Assembly: GCA_014843695.1 (NCBI GenBank) | Contig: CM026386.1 | Coordinates: 90,193,955-90,257,954, forward strand | DNA: 64,000 nucleotides | Source: Archivesica marissinica | Lineage: Eukaryota; Mollusca; Bivalvia; Venerida; Vesicomyidae | Direction of reading: 5' to 3' | Notes under the pieces: generated by a model | The model's database searches: none | What the model saw: the letters and a program-made list of their open reading frames with translations, nothing else | What the model was told of the DNA's origin: nothing | Part shown: in pieces, positions 37,587 to 48,121 of the stretch | Position numbering within the stretch: position 1 is the stretch's first letter | Layout: every line of letters begins with the position of its first letter | Translations under genes and position numbers: made by a program

Positions 37587-38199
37587 AGTAGTATATAGCG
37601 GCCTGTTGGGGAGAGTGCCTGGTACGCCTGACACGATCACGTGACCTTAAAGAACAATGGGGTCAGTATCGTATGACCGCGCACGAACAATGGGGTCAGT
37701 ATCGTATGACCGCGCACGAACAATGCCTGCTGCCCCTATTGTTATGTAAGACAATGGAATCTATTTCCTATGACCGCGCGAGTCATCGGAACGACTCGTG
37801 ACGTGGGGGTTGACCGATCTATATATAGATATAGCGCCCCGCAACTGGCCCGACCCTAATTTTCGCGATTTTCCCGCCTACCAATGTGTGACTTCGCGAG
37901 TCTTATATAAGACACGAGGAGGTCAGGACCGTTTAGTTAGTTTAAACATATTGAAGATAGATAATCGGTGTATCTTTGGTATTAATGACTATAATTATTT
38001 AGATAAGCGTGTCTAGTGAAACAAACTTGAATATATATCACATATCCCATTTAGCCTATGACTAGTACACAATTATAAATCATGAGTCTGCAACGTGTAG
38101 CACAGGAAGACGAGTTACATGAGCACATTGGTGGATTTAATGGGGTTTGTGAATCTTGTGAATCAATTACATAGGAAGATCTCGTTGGTGCCGAATTAA
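37587..38199 (+). repeat. Polinton left terminal inverted repeat
   Basis: Inverted copy of 51724-52335. It contains, from the end inward: AGTAGTATATAGCGGCC; two direct copies of GGGGTCAGTATCGTATGACC; a near-palindromic CTATATATAGATATAG; a TATA-like CTTATATAAG at 37902-37911; a GTTTAGTTAGTTTAAAC block about 20 bases downstream; and a short ORF starting at 38082 (31 codons here, frame-changed relative to the right copy). Similarity stops just after GAATTAA at 38199. Confidence 0.95.
37895..37955 (+). promoter_or_regulatory. Inward-facing TIR promoter, left copy (predicted)
   Basis: TATA-like CTTATATAAG is followed about 20-30 bases later by CCGTTTAGTTAGTTTAAAC, a pyrimidine/A initiator-like block. 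The same pair occurs in the right TIR (minus strand) and upstream of the BIR gene (51094-51205), which supports a functional unit. The evidence is motif and recurrence only. Confidence 0.55.
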
Positions 38200-38227
38200 T
38201 GTATCATGGGACTCCTGTACATTTTGA

Positions 38228-38600
38228 CTTTCACATCCACTAAAGAACAATGGGGTCATATCGTATGACCGCGCATGAACAATTCCTGCTGCCCCTATTG
38301 TTACGTAAGACAATGGGATCGATTTCCTATGACCGCGCGAGTCATCGGAAAAATACGTGACGTGGGGATTGACCGATCTATATATAGATATAGCGCCCCG
38401 CAACCGGCCCGACCCTAAGTTTCGCGATTTACCCGCCTACCAATGTGTGACTTCGCGAGTCTTATATAAGACAACGCCTGGTACACCTGGCTCGGTCGCG
38501 TAATCTTTCGAAGAACAATGGGGATGGTATCTGGTTAACGCGGAAATTCCCACGACGTCATAGCCTAGCTAATTTACCTGGCATGCCCGCGAACAATGGT
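38228..38600 (+). repeat. Second, partial copy of TIR sequence next to the left TIR
   Basis: From AAGAACAATGGGG at about 38243 this repeats the TIR interior through CTTATATAAG (38461-38470). It then joins to the outer TIR part (GCCTGGTACACCTGG, then AAGAACAATGGGG at 38514-38526) and fades by about 38600. It is a direct repeat of the adjacent TIR with rearranged order, as expected from recombination between TIR copies. Confidence 0.85.
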
Positions 38601-38885
38601 TCATTATTTTTAGCAATACCAAATATAATCAATTAAACCAACGGATCCAATATCACTCTTTTCAATTTGTTTAAGATAATCTAAACAAGTATTACAGACT
38701 TGATCGCATCGGTGTAAAATGACACTGTTAGTGCCCAGTGCAAAACGATATTATCATTTCATTGTCTCTTGAGCGCAGACCGGTGTCACTTACACCGTGT
38801 GCTAAAGGTCGACCATCTGATAAACTAACTAGCCAAATAAAGTCAACACACTTTGTTTTATTAATTTAATTTTTTTTCTTGTATA

Positions 38886-40361
38886 TTAAAGTTCTCTTTT
38901 AATTTGTCTAATCTCTTCTTTCACCACCTTTAACTGCTCTTCGACCTTTTCAATTTGTTTCTTTGCCTCTACCTAAAACAAAAGATGAAAACAATTTATA
39001 GTTTTAAGAACTTGTAATAAACTACAAAGTTTAATATAGTTCATTAAAGACTACCGAAAACAAAAGCCTGGAAAACACTTATGCTATACGTTCGTTTCAC
39101 GTGTGTAGCGGGGAGGAGGAACTTATAGAGTACTGACTCAATTATGGGACCTGCTACACTCCGTGATACAGTTCTGGAAGATAGCACTGGCTTGGAATCT
39201 TACACTGAGAAAGACGTGTATATGCACCATTAATAATGCATTATAAATGTAGTACGATATGAACTCTGATAACAGTTTGTGTACTTTCATATCACAACGA
39301 TTTGTATTGGTGTTTAATAGGTTATGTAACATGTCATGGTGTTCTGTGTATGTTCTGAATGCGTATTACTGTAAAATAATTATAAGTGTATGATTTTATT
39401 ATGGCGACAATTACATACAGACCATAATGCATTAATCCGCCTTTTATATTGAAAACATGTAATAGTCATACTGCCGTAAATGTACCGATGCAGCAAATTG
39501 CATAACGCATTACATTCAATACATACGCAATGTATATATTACAATGTTTTGGTTACTTATGAACATTGTATATCGTATTCGTGGCGTTTACCTTTATTGT
39601 TTAATATCCGGTTCTTCGATCGATATCCAATGACATGAACATTGTATATCATATTCATGTCGTTTACCTTTATTATTATTGTTTAATATCAAATCGATAT
39701 CCAATGACATGAACATTGGTAAATAAATGATAAAGTATAATGAACTTACCAGGCGGAGCACACCCGGGTGCCAAGCCACATCTATACCCGCGTGGGCGGA
39801 TTCGGGTGTTGGTTGTTGATTACTCTGCTCTACACTAGGACTGAATAACACCCTTCTTAATTTGCGCTGAAATAAATATGTGAAATCGACTAGAAAACTC
39901 GGGTACAGTCAAACTCATCTTAAGTAGCCATCCCAGGGAATCATAGAAAGTGGCTGCTTAGCACAGGTGGTTGCTTAATAGAGGATAAATGCATAATAAA
40001 ACAAACGTATTGTTTGTCTCATTGTAAAATGTTTTGTTGTTTTATGGGTATAAATTATACGTTAACCCCATTGTATAATTATATATATATTATTTTTATT
40101 TCTTTGACATGTTACAAGTATTATTTGTTAATGGCCAAAAAGCATGTATATTACTGATAAATAAATAAATTAAAAAAGTAATCCCGAAACTGGATGATTA
40201 ATACAAGTTGGATGTTTAATAGAGGTAATAACTAACACAGCTTTGACTATAGAGGAGGTACAACAACAACAACAACAGTATATACTTACTTCAGGGTCAC
40301 CTTCAACCCTATACAAAGGTGTGGCCTCCTCATCATCCGAAATTACAATCGATTCGTTTAC
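38886..40361 (-). CDS. Spliced small gene inside the Polinton, 5' end not found
   Basis: Three minus-strand exons with good splice sites, all phase 0: 40290-40361 (acceptor TTTTTTCAG, donor GAA/gtaagt), 39750-39866 (TTTATTTCAG, CTG/gtaagt) and 38886-38972 (TTTTGTTTTAG, ends in TAA). They encode 24, 39 and 28 residues: an acidic segment with SDDEEATPLY, a basic/serine segment with RKLRRVLFSPS, and a terminal Lys/Glu-rich coiled coil (KKQIEKVEEQLKVVKEE). Nothing is broken. The starting exon upstream of 40361 was not identified. The intron between the first two listed exons holds the dispersed repeat at 39930-40255. I do not recognise the protein; a nuclear or regulatory role is only suggested by its composition. 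It could be a Polinton early gene or a captured host gene. Confidence 0.6.
39930..40255. repeat. Dispersed repeat copy in the Polinton left arm
   Basis: Contains GAAAGTGGCTGCTTAGCACAGG and later GTTTAATAGAGGTAATAACTAACAC, shared with 22240-22390. It lies in a predicted intron of the spliced gene 38886-40361. Confidence 0.6.
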
Positions 40362-41404
40362 CTGAAAAAATGAATAAAAAAACGTAACAATCACACCCTA
40401 CATTCCGTATCCCCGAAACAATAGATAGTAGGTGAGTCAATGGGAAATTCCCACTAAGTCAGTGGTCGCACCCGTAACATTCGCACATATTAGATTAAAT
40501 TACATTACATTTCTAACTTAATGAGGTATTATATTTCAACCTTTTAATATTTGATTATACATATATTGATTATATTAATATTTGTTGACTTGTCTCGATA
40601 TCAAAAGCATATATAGGGTGCTCTTTTCCTGTTTGAACACGACCGCTTTTGCGTCACAACAGTAGCGGCTAGCATTTGTTCCAGTATAATAGATCGTTAT
40701 GACATATAATAGGCAAGTTGAAAGTTATGATTCATATTAGGGAGTAACAACCCAATACAATTTTATTCACCCGATAAAACTGAAAGGTGAATCGTCGATT
40801 GAAAATTAATTCGAATGTGCCATTTATGAAACTGATTTATTTAAATAGTGTTTTATTAGTAATTATTTAGTATAATTAATCGGATTACTGTAGGATCTTT
40901 CAGGTAACTGCATTATATTGTACCCCCCCCCCCCAACTGTCCGACCTATTTTATAAAGTCAAGCAAATAAACTTATCTCCGCCATTTATAATCATAGTAG
41001 AAGAATGAATTTGAAAACTGAAAAACAATGATATTTGAATGTTAAATAACAAAGCCCGTAGTCGTTTGCAACACAATTTCCATGGTTTACATTTGTCCAT
41101 TCGTTATACTAAACATTGCTTGTAAGTTATTGTCTCGTTTTAGCGCAATATTCTGCCAATACAACTTTTCAGTTTGAAGTATTAGTATCGTAGAGGTCCT
41201 AAAAGGCTTTTGTTGTAAATTTTAAGCGGTTGAATAAATATACTTTCAGACATGAGTTTCCGAAACAACGAAGGGATTTTATACCAAAGCAGATCTTGAC
41301 AAAATTGACTAGATAGAAACAAAATATTTAGAAGAGCAAAATACAACGAACCGAAATATATACTTCTTTGCGTTCTACCACTGCTAGTTTTCCGGATTCA
41401 CACT

Positions 41405-41650
41405 TGATTGATTTTCTAGGTCATCGTCTTAAAATCGCTATATCTCGCTTATTAGATGTCGGATCAACTCGGGGTTTGTTTCTTCCGACTCCGGAACACA
41501 TCGCGCGTATTTTTTAATATGTTACGCATGAACGATTTTCTAGGTCATGTACCGAGTCTTTTATGATGTGTCACGCACGAGTGATTTTCTAGGTCACAGT
41601 CTTAAAATTGCCCTGGTTCGTTTATTAAGAGTCAGATCGATTCGGGAATG
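41405..41650 (+). repeat. Diverged direct repeat GATTTTCTAGGTCA
   Basis: GATTTTCTAGGTCA occurs at about 41411, 41533 and 41582. The first and third are each followed by some 60 similar bases (TCTTAAAAT..GC...TTATTA). The repeats precede the polymerase remnant. An open frame at 41547-41954 covers the third unit, but I cannot assign it. Confidence 0.7.
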
Positions 41651-41899
41651 GTCGCGTTCGACTCTTGGTAACGTCCCGCGTCTATTAAGGCACACTTATC
41701 TTTCAGACGTGCCGAGAGACGATCATCTAAATCAGCTAATTCGCGACCGATTACGGTATCCAAGACGATCCATACGTACGGGTAGTCTTCAACCAATTAG
41801 TCGCGAAGGAGACCAGGTCCGCTACTCCTCGACCATGGACCTCTGCAGAGGCCGACGACCTTCTGAACGTAGGGTGCGTCGTGGGGCGGAGACCGGATT

Positions 41900-43060
41900 C
41901 AAACCCGAACACCGGGACCACTATATGCAGGCTTTAACTGGCTCAATTATTTGAACCAGTACGAAGGAGCCCACATACTCCATCAGCGCAATAATGGAAA
42001 GGAGATCCGTTTCGGTAAATACCCGTTTGACGGTTACAACCCCGAAAACCAAGACCGTCTACGAATTCCAGGTATGTAGCATTTAGTATTATTAATATTG
42101 TTGTTATTATTATTAGTATTGTTATTGCTATTATTATTGTTATTATTATTGTTATTATTATTATTTTATACCCTTGTGGTTGTTACCATCACGGGAACCA
42201 GTGTGACGTCACCAAAAATATTAAAGAGGCGTTGATGGAGAAAACAAAGAAGGGGTCACACCTGAGAGGAATGGGTACGCAGTTGTGGAGATGCGGGAGT
42301 GCGAGTTCCGGGACTTTTGTAAATCCCATCCGAACATCTACGGGATCCGGGATCAATGTCGACCCACCTTTAGCCGGAAGAATCGGGGACCAGTCACCGA
42401 AAAGCAAATTATAAACGGTATACGGTTCGATGAACTATTCGGTATGGTGGAGTGCGACATAGAGGTGCCGGAAAAATGGGGACCGGACTTCGCTCATATC
42501 GCTATGTCTCCCCGAGACGATTTCCAGGAAATGTGCCCCATCTTCTTCAACACGGAAGTGGGGTTCGACGATATCGGGGACCACATGCGAGCTCACGTCT
42601 GGGAATACCAACTGTCGGACAAACCCCGACGCCTCCTGGTCGGTGGAACGAAAGCCGACAAATCTTCTCGCCACTCCCCTCCTAAAATGGTACTTGGACC
42701 ACGGTCTAAAAGTGACCAAAATCTACCAAGTGGTCGAGTATCGAAAGACGGCCTGTTTCGACTCTATTGTGATGGAAGTAAGCGAAGCTAGGCGTGCCGG
42801 GGACGCCTGTAAATACATGGCCATCATCGCCGATACCACGAAATTGATCGGCAACAGCGGGTGAGTTTATTTTATTTATTATTATATAAACTTATATCGA
42901 TCGAGTTAGACTTTTATTTATATATATATATATTTACTTTTATTTCAGTTACGGTTCGTTAATCATGGATAAGACGAAGCACCGTAACGTCTATTACGTG
43001 GAGGGGGAAATAGAGCGTACATAGTGTGCCTCTGGATATCGTGCTGTGTCCTACATGGAG
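41900..43060 (+). pseudogene. Polinton protein-primed DNA polymerase B, central part only
   Basis: Remnant of the family B polymerase that would replicate the element. Recognised blocks in order: NWLNYL..YEGAHILHQRNNG (about 41935-41995); a Cys/His stretch CYHHGNQC after an interruption at about 42072-42182; the motif-A-like VECDIEVP (about 42450); EMCPIFFNTEV; KPRRLLVGG; LLKWYLDHGLKVTKIYQVVE; and motif B KLIGNSG (42841-42860) continuing with YGSLIMDKTKH across a clean 88-bp intron (42861-42948, GTGAGT...TTTCAG). It ends in stops by about 43023-43100. Motif C (DTD) and the thumb are missing, as is most of the exonuclease region. Frame changes occur near 42270 and 42640-42690. The upstream open frame 41547-41954 may be its decayed 5' part. 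Confidence 0.88.
42072..42182 (+). repeat. TTA/TTG microsatellite interrupting the polymerase gene
   Basis: A (TTA)n/(TTG)n-rich tract starts after CAG/gtatgt, a donor-like junction, and ends just before the CYHHG coding block. No AG acceptor is obvious at the right edge, so it is either a decayed intron expanded by the microsatellite or an insertion. Confidence 0.7.
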
Positions 43061-43488
43061 TTGAATTTGATAGACGATCTGTCAGAGTTGAACTGTTAAA
43101 CATGCTTTAAATAGAATAGTTTTAGAATTATACATGTTTGTTCGGAAATTGTTCGCAAAAAGTGTGTATTTTGAATTTGTTATTTTTACGAATTTGTATA
43201 TTTTGTGAATTTGTATATATTTCTTACAATTTCACATTTTGATATTTACGAATTTATATAAAAAAAAAATATTAATTTGTAAATTGTTCATTTTTATAAC
43301 TGTAATTTTGAATATTTTTGAAATTCCATTGTTTTTATTGATTTTTCGAGATTTGAGTTAAATATATTTTTGTTTTGTTATATATTTAGTTATTTGATAT
43401 GAACTTTATTCGCTTTTACGTCTAAATATTTTGTGACATAGTAAATTTATAAATGAAACTGATTTAAGGTTTCCTCGTCATTATCAAG

Positions 43489-44117
43489 ATGTATCCGTTC
43501 CCAGAATGTACGTCTATTTCCGTGACTGGGGCTACGTGCTGTGCTAAAACCACGTGGTTGTTTCGCCTCTTACGTCACAAAGAGGACATGTTTGACAGTT
43601 CTCCTCAGAAAATACTGTATTGCTACGGCATTTACCAACCTTTATTCGAAGGAACGAGATCTGCCATGTGTCACGTTTCACCAAGGTTTACCTTCCGAAG
43701 AAGACTTAAATATTCTTTCGAACGAAACCGTATGCAATCTAATGGTGCTAGATGACTTGATGGATAGTGTGACGTCATCTCCGGAAATGGAACGCTTATT
43801 AGTCAAAGACATACACCATTGACACTTGAGCGTTTTATATTTAAACCAGAATAATTATGTACTGCAAAGGGAAACATAGCCGCACGATTAATCTGAATAC
43901 ACATATTCTCGTGCTTATGAAAAAACCCAGATACGTGTCTCGACTGCAGTGCTTGGGTCGTCAGGCTTTCCTGGGGCAAGGCGCCTTTCTACTGAACGCT
44001 TATAAAGACGCTCCTTCCTATTCTTACGGATATCTCGTTTTGGATTTCTCTCCGTCCGGACGAGAAGAGTATCGACTTAGAATCAAGGTGTTTCCGGGAA
44101 AGATAGCGCTCCTATAG
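43489..44117 (+). pseudogene. Polinton genome-packaging ATPase, frame-broken
   Basis: FtsK/HerA-type ATPase that would pump DNA into capsids. It starts MYPFPECTSISVTG, with a degenerate P-loop at residues 14-21 (GATCCAKT: the Lys and Thr remain, two expected glycines are lost). A Walker-B-like LMVLDD lies in a second frame (about 43742-43756). The C-terminal part, in a third frame (43857-44117), has KHSRTINLNTHILVLMK, LGRQAFLG and AYKDAPSYSYGYLVLDFSPS, strongly characteristic of Polinton ATPases. Frame changes lie near 43660 and 43830. Length is close to the family's about 230 residues. A further 75 bases in another frame run to the LINE insertion at 44195. Confidence 0.87.
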
Positions 44118-44194
44118 AAGCTATAGTTTCGCGACAAGAAAATTTCTCAGAAACATTGGGACTCGAAGAACCTGATACGGGAAACAGAGTTTCC

Positions 44195-44605
44195 GAAGAT
44201 AGATAGATAGATAAATGTTTATTTACGTCTCATTTTTGTACAAGCATACACAACATATTTAAACAGTAATATTAAAACAATGTACAAAACCACTCATGTT
44301 TGAGTTATAAGAGACAAACTAAGATATAATATAACAGCATCTTAAAACGTACTTTAAATTCAATTTATAAATACAGATTTATAAAACAGTAAAACTATAC
44401 ATCCCAGGTTAAAATGTTGCATTTACATATATGTATACAAAAGTTAAATCGTAATAGTATTATAAAGCTGTTTGATTTCTATATACATGATTCAGGTTTT
44501 ATATAAAATATTACGTCTTTCCATTAAAATTCTATTGCAGGTTTTGGCACATAATTTAGCAATATCTTTATCAGACATTAAATAAGCAAACTGGTCAGAG
44601 AACAG
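44195..44605 (-). mobile_element. 5'-truncated LINE 3' end inserted in the Polinton
   Basis: The minus strand, from about 44605, encodes FAYLMSDKDIAKLCAKTCNR and ILMERRNILYKT before a stop, the usual end of a LINE ORF2. An AT-rich 3'-UTR follows, ending in a (TATC)n simple repeat next to the Polinton sequence (GATA)4 at 44196-44214. It splits a virus gene whose coding resumes after about 44600. The right boundary is uncertain by 20 bases. Confidence 0.72.
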
Positions 44606-44922
44606 AAGATGTGGAGAAAGTGGTCTCTTCATTACATAAAAGTTTGCAAACTAGGGCACGGTCGTTGATCACCTACATGTCACCTCTTGTGACATGGAAC
44701 GAAAAAGGGGAAGTGATTATACAAGGGGAGAATATTCCAAATTCTAATATCGTCGACCTCGTTAAAGTACAGCTCAAAGATTACAAGAACTTTCATCCGA
44801 CTGGCTCGGATAAATTTACCGATATATTGAGAGACGCCAACGTTCCTCTTAGTTTACGACGAGTTCCCGAAGAGTGCAGACGGGACAAGGCACTATTCCT
44901 CCACCTCCGGGAAGTCCGGTGA
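44605..44922 (+). pseudogene. Polinton small conserved protein, 5' part split by a LINE
   Basis: About 100 codons with SLITYMSPLVTWNEKGEVII, SNIVDLVKVQLKDY and DILRDANVPLSLRRVPEE. I recognise this as a conserved small Polinton protein encoded between ATPase and integrase, function not established (often labelled PY or PW-type). Its upstream part (about 44118-44194) is separated by the LINE insertion. The open frame ends in a proline-rich stretch just before the integrase start at 44960, and a one-base frame change before the proline run is likely. Confidence 0.7.
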
Positions 44923-44959
44923 AAAGGAAAAATAAAGGCGTTTGAATAACGAAAGTGAA

Positions 44960-46085
44960 ATGGCTTCGACTGTAAATAACTATTTAAAAAGCGTCTACTA
45001 CGACCCGAAGTACGCCGGGGACTACGGAGGAGTGAACTAATTATTCAGAGCCGTGAGAAAAGATGGTATATTCGTGCTCAGCAGAAAGAAAATCCGCGAT
45101 TGGCTTTTAAAACAAGAAGATTACGCCGTGCATCGAGAAGAAAGGAAACATTCAAGCTTAGAAGAGTAGTCGCCACTGAGGTAGATTATCAATGGGACAT
45201 AGACACGGCCAATGTGGACTATTACGAGAAACGTAACGATGGTTACGCCTACTTCCTGCTAGCCGTAGACATCCTATCTAAGTGCGTGTGGACGGTGGCG
45301 TTACGCGGGAGAACCAGAAGAGAAATGGTGAAAGCTCTGCAACAGATATTTGCTAAGGGGAGAAAACCAACGAAGCTCAGAAGCGATCCCGGGGCGGAAT
45401 TCAACAACAAAGATGTGAAAAAACTATTAAAGACAAAAGGGGTGGACTAGTTCGTGACACGCAATTTAGATAAGGCTTCATACGCGGAGAGAGCGATCAA
45501 ATCGGTTAATGGACGACTCGTAAGATATATGACGCGACATCAAACGCACAAATGGATCCACATTCTAGCCGACATCCCGGAAAATTACAACAAAAGTTAT
45601 CATCGCTCCATTAGGACATCTCAGCAAAGCGTTAATCCCGAGGATTCATAGCCTTGTGGCGACTTCAATACGATAATCTAGCTAAGTCTAAAAAGAAACC
45701 GGCATTACCTCGAATCAACCGCTTCCGGTTTAAAGTGGGCGCTTTGATGAGGGTCTCGTACATGCGTAGAGCCTTTCAACGAGAATACGACGAATGCTGG
45801 TCCAGATAATTGTTCGTGATTAACAGAAGGTTTATGACGGAATATATTCCGCAGTATCGGCTAAAAGATTACGCGGGAGAAGAAATTTCCGGTACCTTCT
45901 ATCAAAATCAACTGAAGAAAGCTCACGAACAAGACACCTACTTGGTGGAACATGTAATCGGGACCAGAAAGCGTGGCGGACAAAAGAGGTATTTGGTGCA
46001 CTGGAAGGGCTGGCCCCCGAAATACGACACGTGGATCGGCGAAGTAGATTTTAAAAGTTTAAGCACGGATAAAACTTCGTCATAA
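44960..46085 (+). pseudogene. Polinton integrase with chromodomain, broken
   Basis: Retrovirus-type DDE integrase that would insert the element into the chromosome. It starts MASTVNNYLKSVYYDPKYAG; the core has QWDIDTANV (first Asp), LRSDPGAEF (second Asp) and SYAERAIKSVNGRL (Glu). The C-terminus (about 45940-46060) is a chromodomain: YLVEHVIG, KRYLVHWKGWPPKYDTW, with the aromatic cage residues largely kept. This domain would steer integration to modified chromatin. It is broken by TAA 45038-45040, TAG 45448-45450, TAG 45649-45651 and TAA 45807-45809, and by frame changes near 45140 and 45650. Start and length fit the family. The element's exact 6-bp duplication shows that an integrase acted here once. 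Confidence 0.93.
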
Positions 46086-46102
46086 CGTCCCCCTCGAGCG
46101 CG

Positions 46103-46330
46103 ATGATTCTAAAACAATTACCGTTGTTCGAATTACTGGTTCAGTCCACGAAAAAACAACGTTCGGCACTATTAAAGACTTTATCCGAATATCAACTCAA
46201 AGCAGTACTGGAAGCCATATTCAACGTCTTGAAAGGAACTGGCCCGATACGGAACAAAGATAAGAAAAACCTATGTCGGTATAAAAGCGTCATTCGACGT
46301 ATATTATCCAAGGTGCTCAACAGTCAGTAA
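46103..46330 (+). CDS. Small Polinton protein (LSEYQLKAVLEAIFNVLKG type)
   Basis: A 75-codon open frame with QLKAVLEAIFNVLKGTGPIR and KDKKNLCRYKSVIRRILSK, a small basic protein found next to integrase and capsid genes in Polintons. Its role is unknown; a virion or DNA-binding part is plausible from charge. The frame continues in similar style (KKHQNLLPI) just after the stop in another frame, so the C-terminus may be cut. Confidence 0.65.
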   Translation: MILKQLPLFELLVQSTKKQRSALLKTLSEYQLKAVLEAIFNVLKGTGPIRNKDKKNLCRYKSVIRRILSKVLNSQ

Positions 46331-46342
46331 CAGCAACGGCTT

Positions 46343-46731
46343 TTGAAAAAACATCAAAATCTATTGCCGATCCGCAAACCTAATCCACACAATTGGCTGG
46401 ATTTTTTCGAGCGCGTCACTACCGGCCAAACTCAGTTGTCTCAGACGGGAATGGGGCGGCGACCGCGCGTCATTACGGTGGACCAATCAAACCCAATCCC
46501 TGTAACAGAGGTTTTACCGGCGCAACAAACTACGGCACAAGTCAAATCCGAACTAGAAAGAGACGGTATAAATCCGACAGACGTTATCAGAGCCGCTCAG
46601 TCTTCCGTTAGTCGTGGAAGGAAGTGCAAGGCAAGAAAGGGAGTGGCAAGAAGATAAAGACAGTGTCTAAGGCATCGACTAAATCAAAACGATCCCTGAA
46701 AGAATTTAATGACATCTTTAAAATAGAGTAA
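46343..46731 (+). pseudogene. Basic small Polinton protein, frame-shifted near its end
   Basis: Open for 104 codons (RRPRVITVDQSNPIPVTEVL, then a Lys/Arg-rich segment) and then, in another frame after about 46640, KKIKTVSKASTKSKRSLKEF up to TAA 46729-46731, one base before the capsid gene start at 46733. The basic, proline-containing composition directly upstream of the major capsid gene recalls adenovirus-type core or cement proteins, but I cannot name it. Confidence 0.5.
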
Positions 46732-46732
46732 T

Positions 46733-48121
46733 ATGTCTGTGTTTAACGAAGAACAGTTTAAAGAGGAGCTGGCCTTGTTCGATTTACCCGCGACCCAAAC
46801 CAACGTGCATTACGAAGAGATCCGACCATTATCTCAAGTATCTTCCGACGGGCTGTTCGAATTTAGAATCAGTGGATAAAACTCGATGGACTATCTGGAC
46901 CTGAAAAATTCGCAGATTTATGTTAGACTAAAGAAGGAAAAAGGAAAATGTGGAACCAGCCAACTTGTTTCTCCAGGCGTTGTTTTCGACGACGGAAGTG
47001 AGTTTGCAAAACAAGGCCACGATGACGTGTAACTACAACCCGTACATAGCGTACATTCAGACCCTACTGAACTACGGATCAGACGCGGTGAATAGCCAAT
47101 TACATACGCAACTGTTTATCAGAGATGATTCCGACAGTCCGGGAGAGACAGACCCGAATGGCACTAACAACGGTCTATTTTTCAGAGCCAATATCATCGC
47201 CTTATCTAAACGAGTCGATTTACAGGGACCCATCGTTCACAACTTGTTCTCCATGCCGAGATATTTGCTAAATCAGGTGGATGTGAAAGTCAAAATGTAC
47301 AGGAGTCCCACGAACTTCTGTTTGCTGACGGGAGATAATGCGGAATATAAAGTAAATATCGAAGATAGATATATCCTCGCTAGAAAGATCAGAATCAACA
47401 CAGCCGTCATCTACGGTCATTCTAAAATTATGGAGAAATAAAATGCGTTCTATCCATTTGGTAAAGTGGAAGTGCGATCCATGAGCGTGTCTACGGGTTC
47501 AACAGGTTACACCTGGGAAAACATGTTTCAGGGGAGACGACCGAACAAAATCATCTTGGGCTTCATGAAAAGTCGAGGAATCAATGGCGATTACAAAACC
47601 AATCCGTTCAATTTCAAAAACTGTTCCATTCAGCAAATCGCGGTGTATTGCGACGGATTGCCGGTAGGTGGAAATCCGTTGAAGATGGACTTCGATCAGG
47701 CGGGAGGTTCGGCTATTATGCGTGCCTACACCAACTTGCTCGTGTCCAGTGGAAAGTGGAGAGAAGACGAAGGCAACATACTAGACAGAAAACACTATAT
47801 AAAGGGCGTTTTCCAGTTGGAACCAGACTTTCCCACCACGGAGAATACCTCTCACTGGTGAAGACGGGGAATGTCCGAATGGAAGTCGTCTTCAAGAATC
47901 CATTATTAGGTAACGTTTTTATTAGTTTTTCCAGAATAAAACAAGAATTATATATCCGTATTTTATACGACGTATACGCTATTTGTATTGTTTTTTAAGT
48001 CACGCAAAGTCATTATTAACATTATTATTTTATTTGCTTAGAACCCACGAGCTGAATAGGCTACAGCGAAGGACCAGGCTACTTCGAAATCAATCAAGAA
48101 AGAGGCATAATCGTGCAGTAA
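46733..48121 (+). pseudogene. Polinton major capsid protein (double jelly-roll), broken
   Basis: The main capsid gene, of the family annotated in invertebrate genomes as F54H12.2-like. It starts MSVFNEEQFKEELALFDLPA. Diagnostic blocks: YLDLKNSQIYVRLK, LFLQALFSTTEVSLQNK, YNPYIAYIQTLLNYG, MTCNYNP, HNLFSMPRYLLNQVDVK, and late in the gene YSEGPGYFEINQERG. An intron with GTAACG...TTGCTTAG lies at 47910-48041. In-frame stops occur near 46877, at 47439-47441 and in the last exon (near 48052); frame changes lie near 46950 and 47850. Total length (about 420 codons) is near normal. Its TAA overlaps the protease ATG by one base (TAATG at 48119-48123), so the two genes were packed as in a compact virus genome. 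Confidence 0.9.

Noticed and set aside
37798..38403. Frames of 72-78 codons within the TIR regions
   Set aside because: They run through the TATA-like and palindromic words, are not kept in the same frame in the other TIR copy, and are better explained as promoter sequence.
40923..40935. C homopolymer as a structured element
   Set aside because: A simple mononucleotide run of about 12 C; nothing else around it suggests function.
42435..42719. Minus-strand frame opposite the polymerase gene
   Set aside because: The plus strand holds conserved polymerase blocks; the minus frame shows nothing recognisable.
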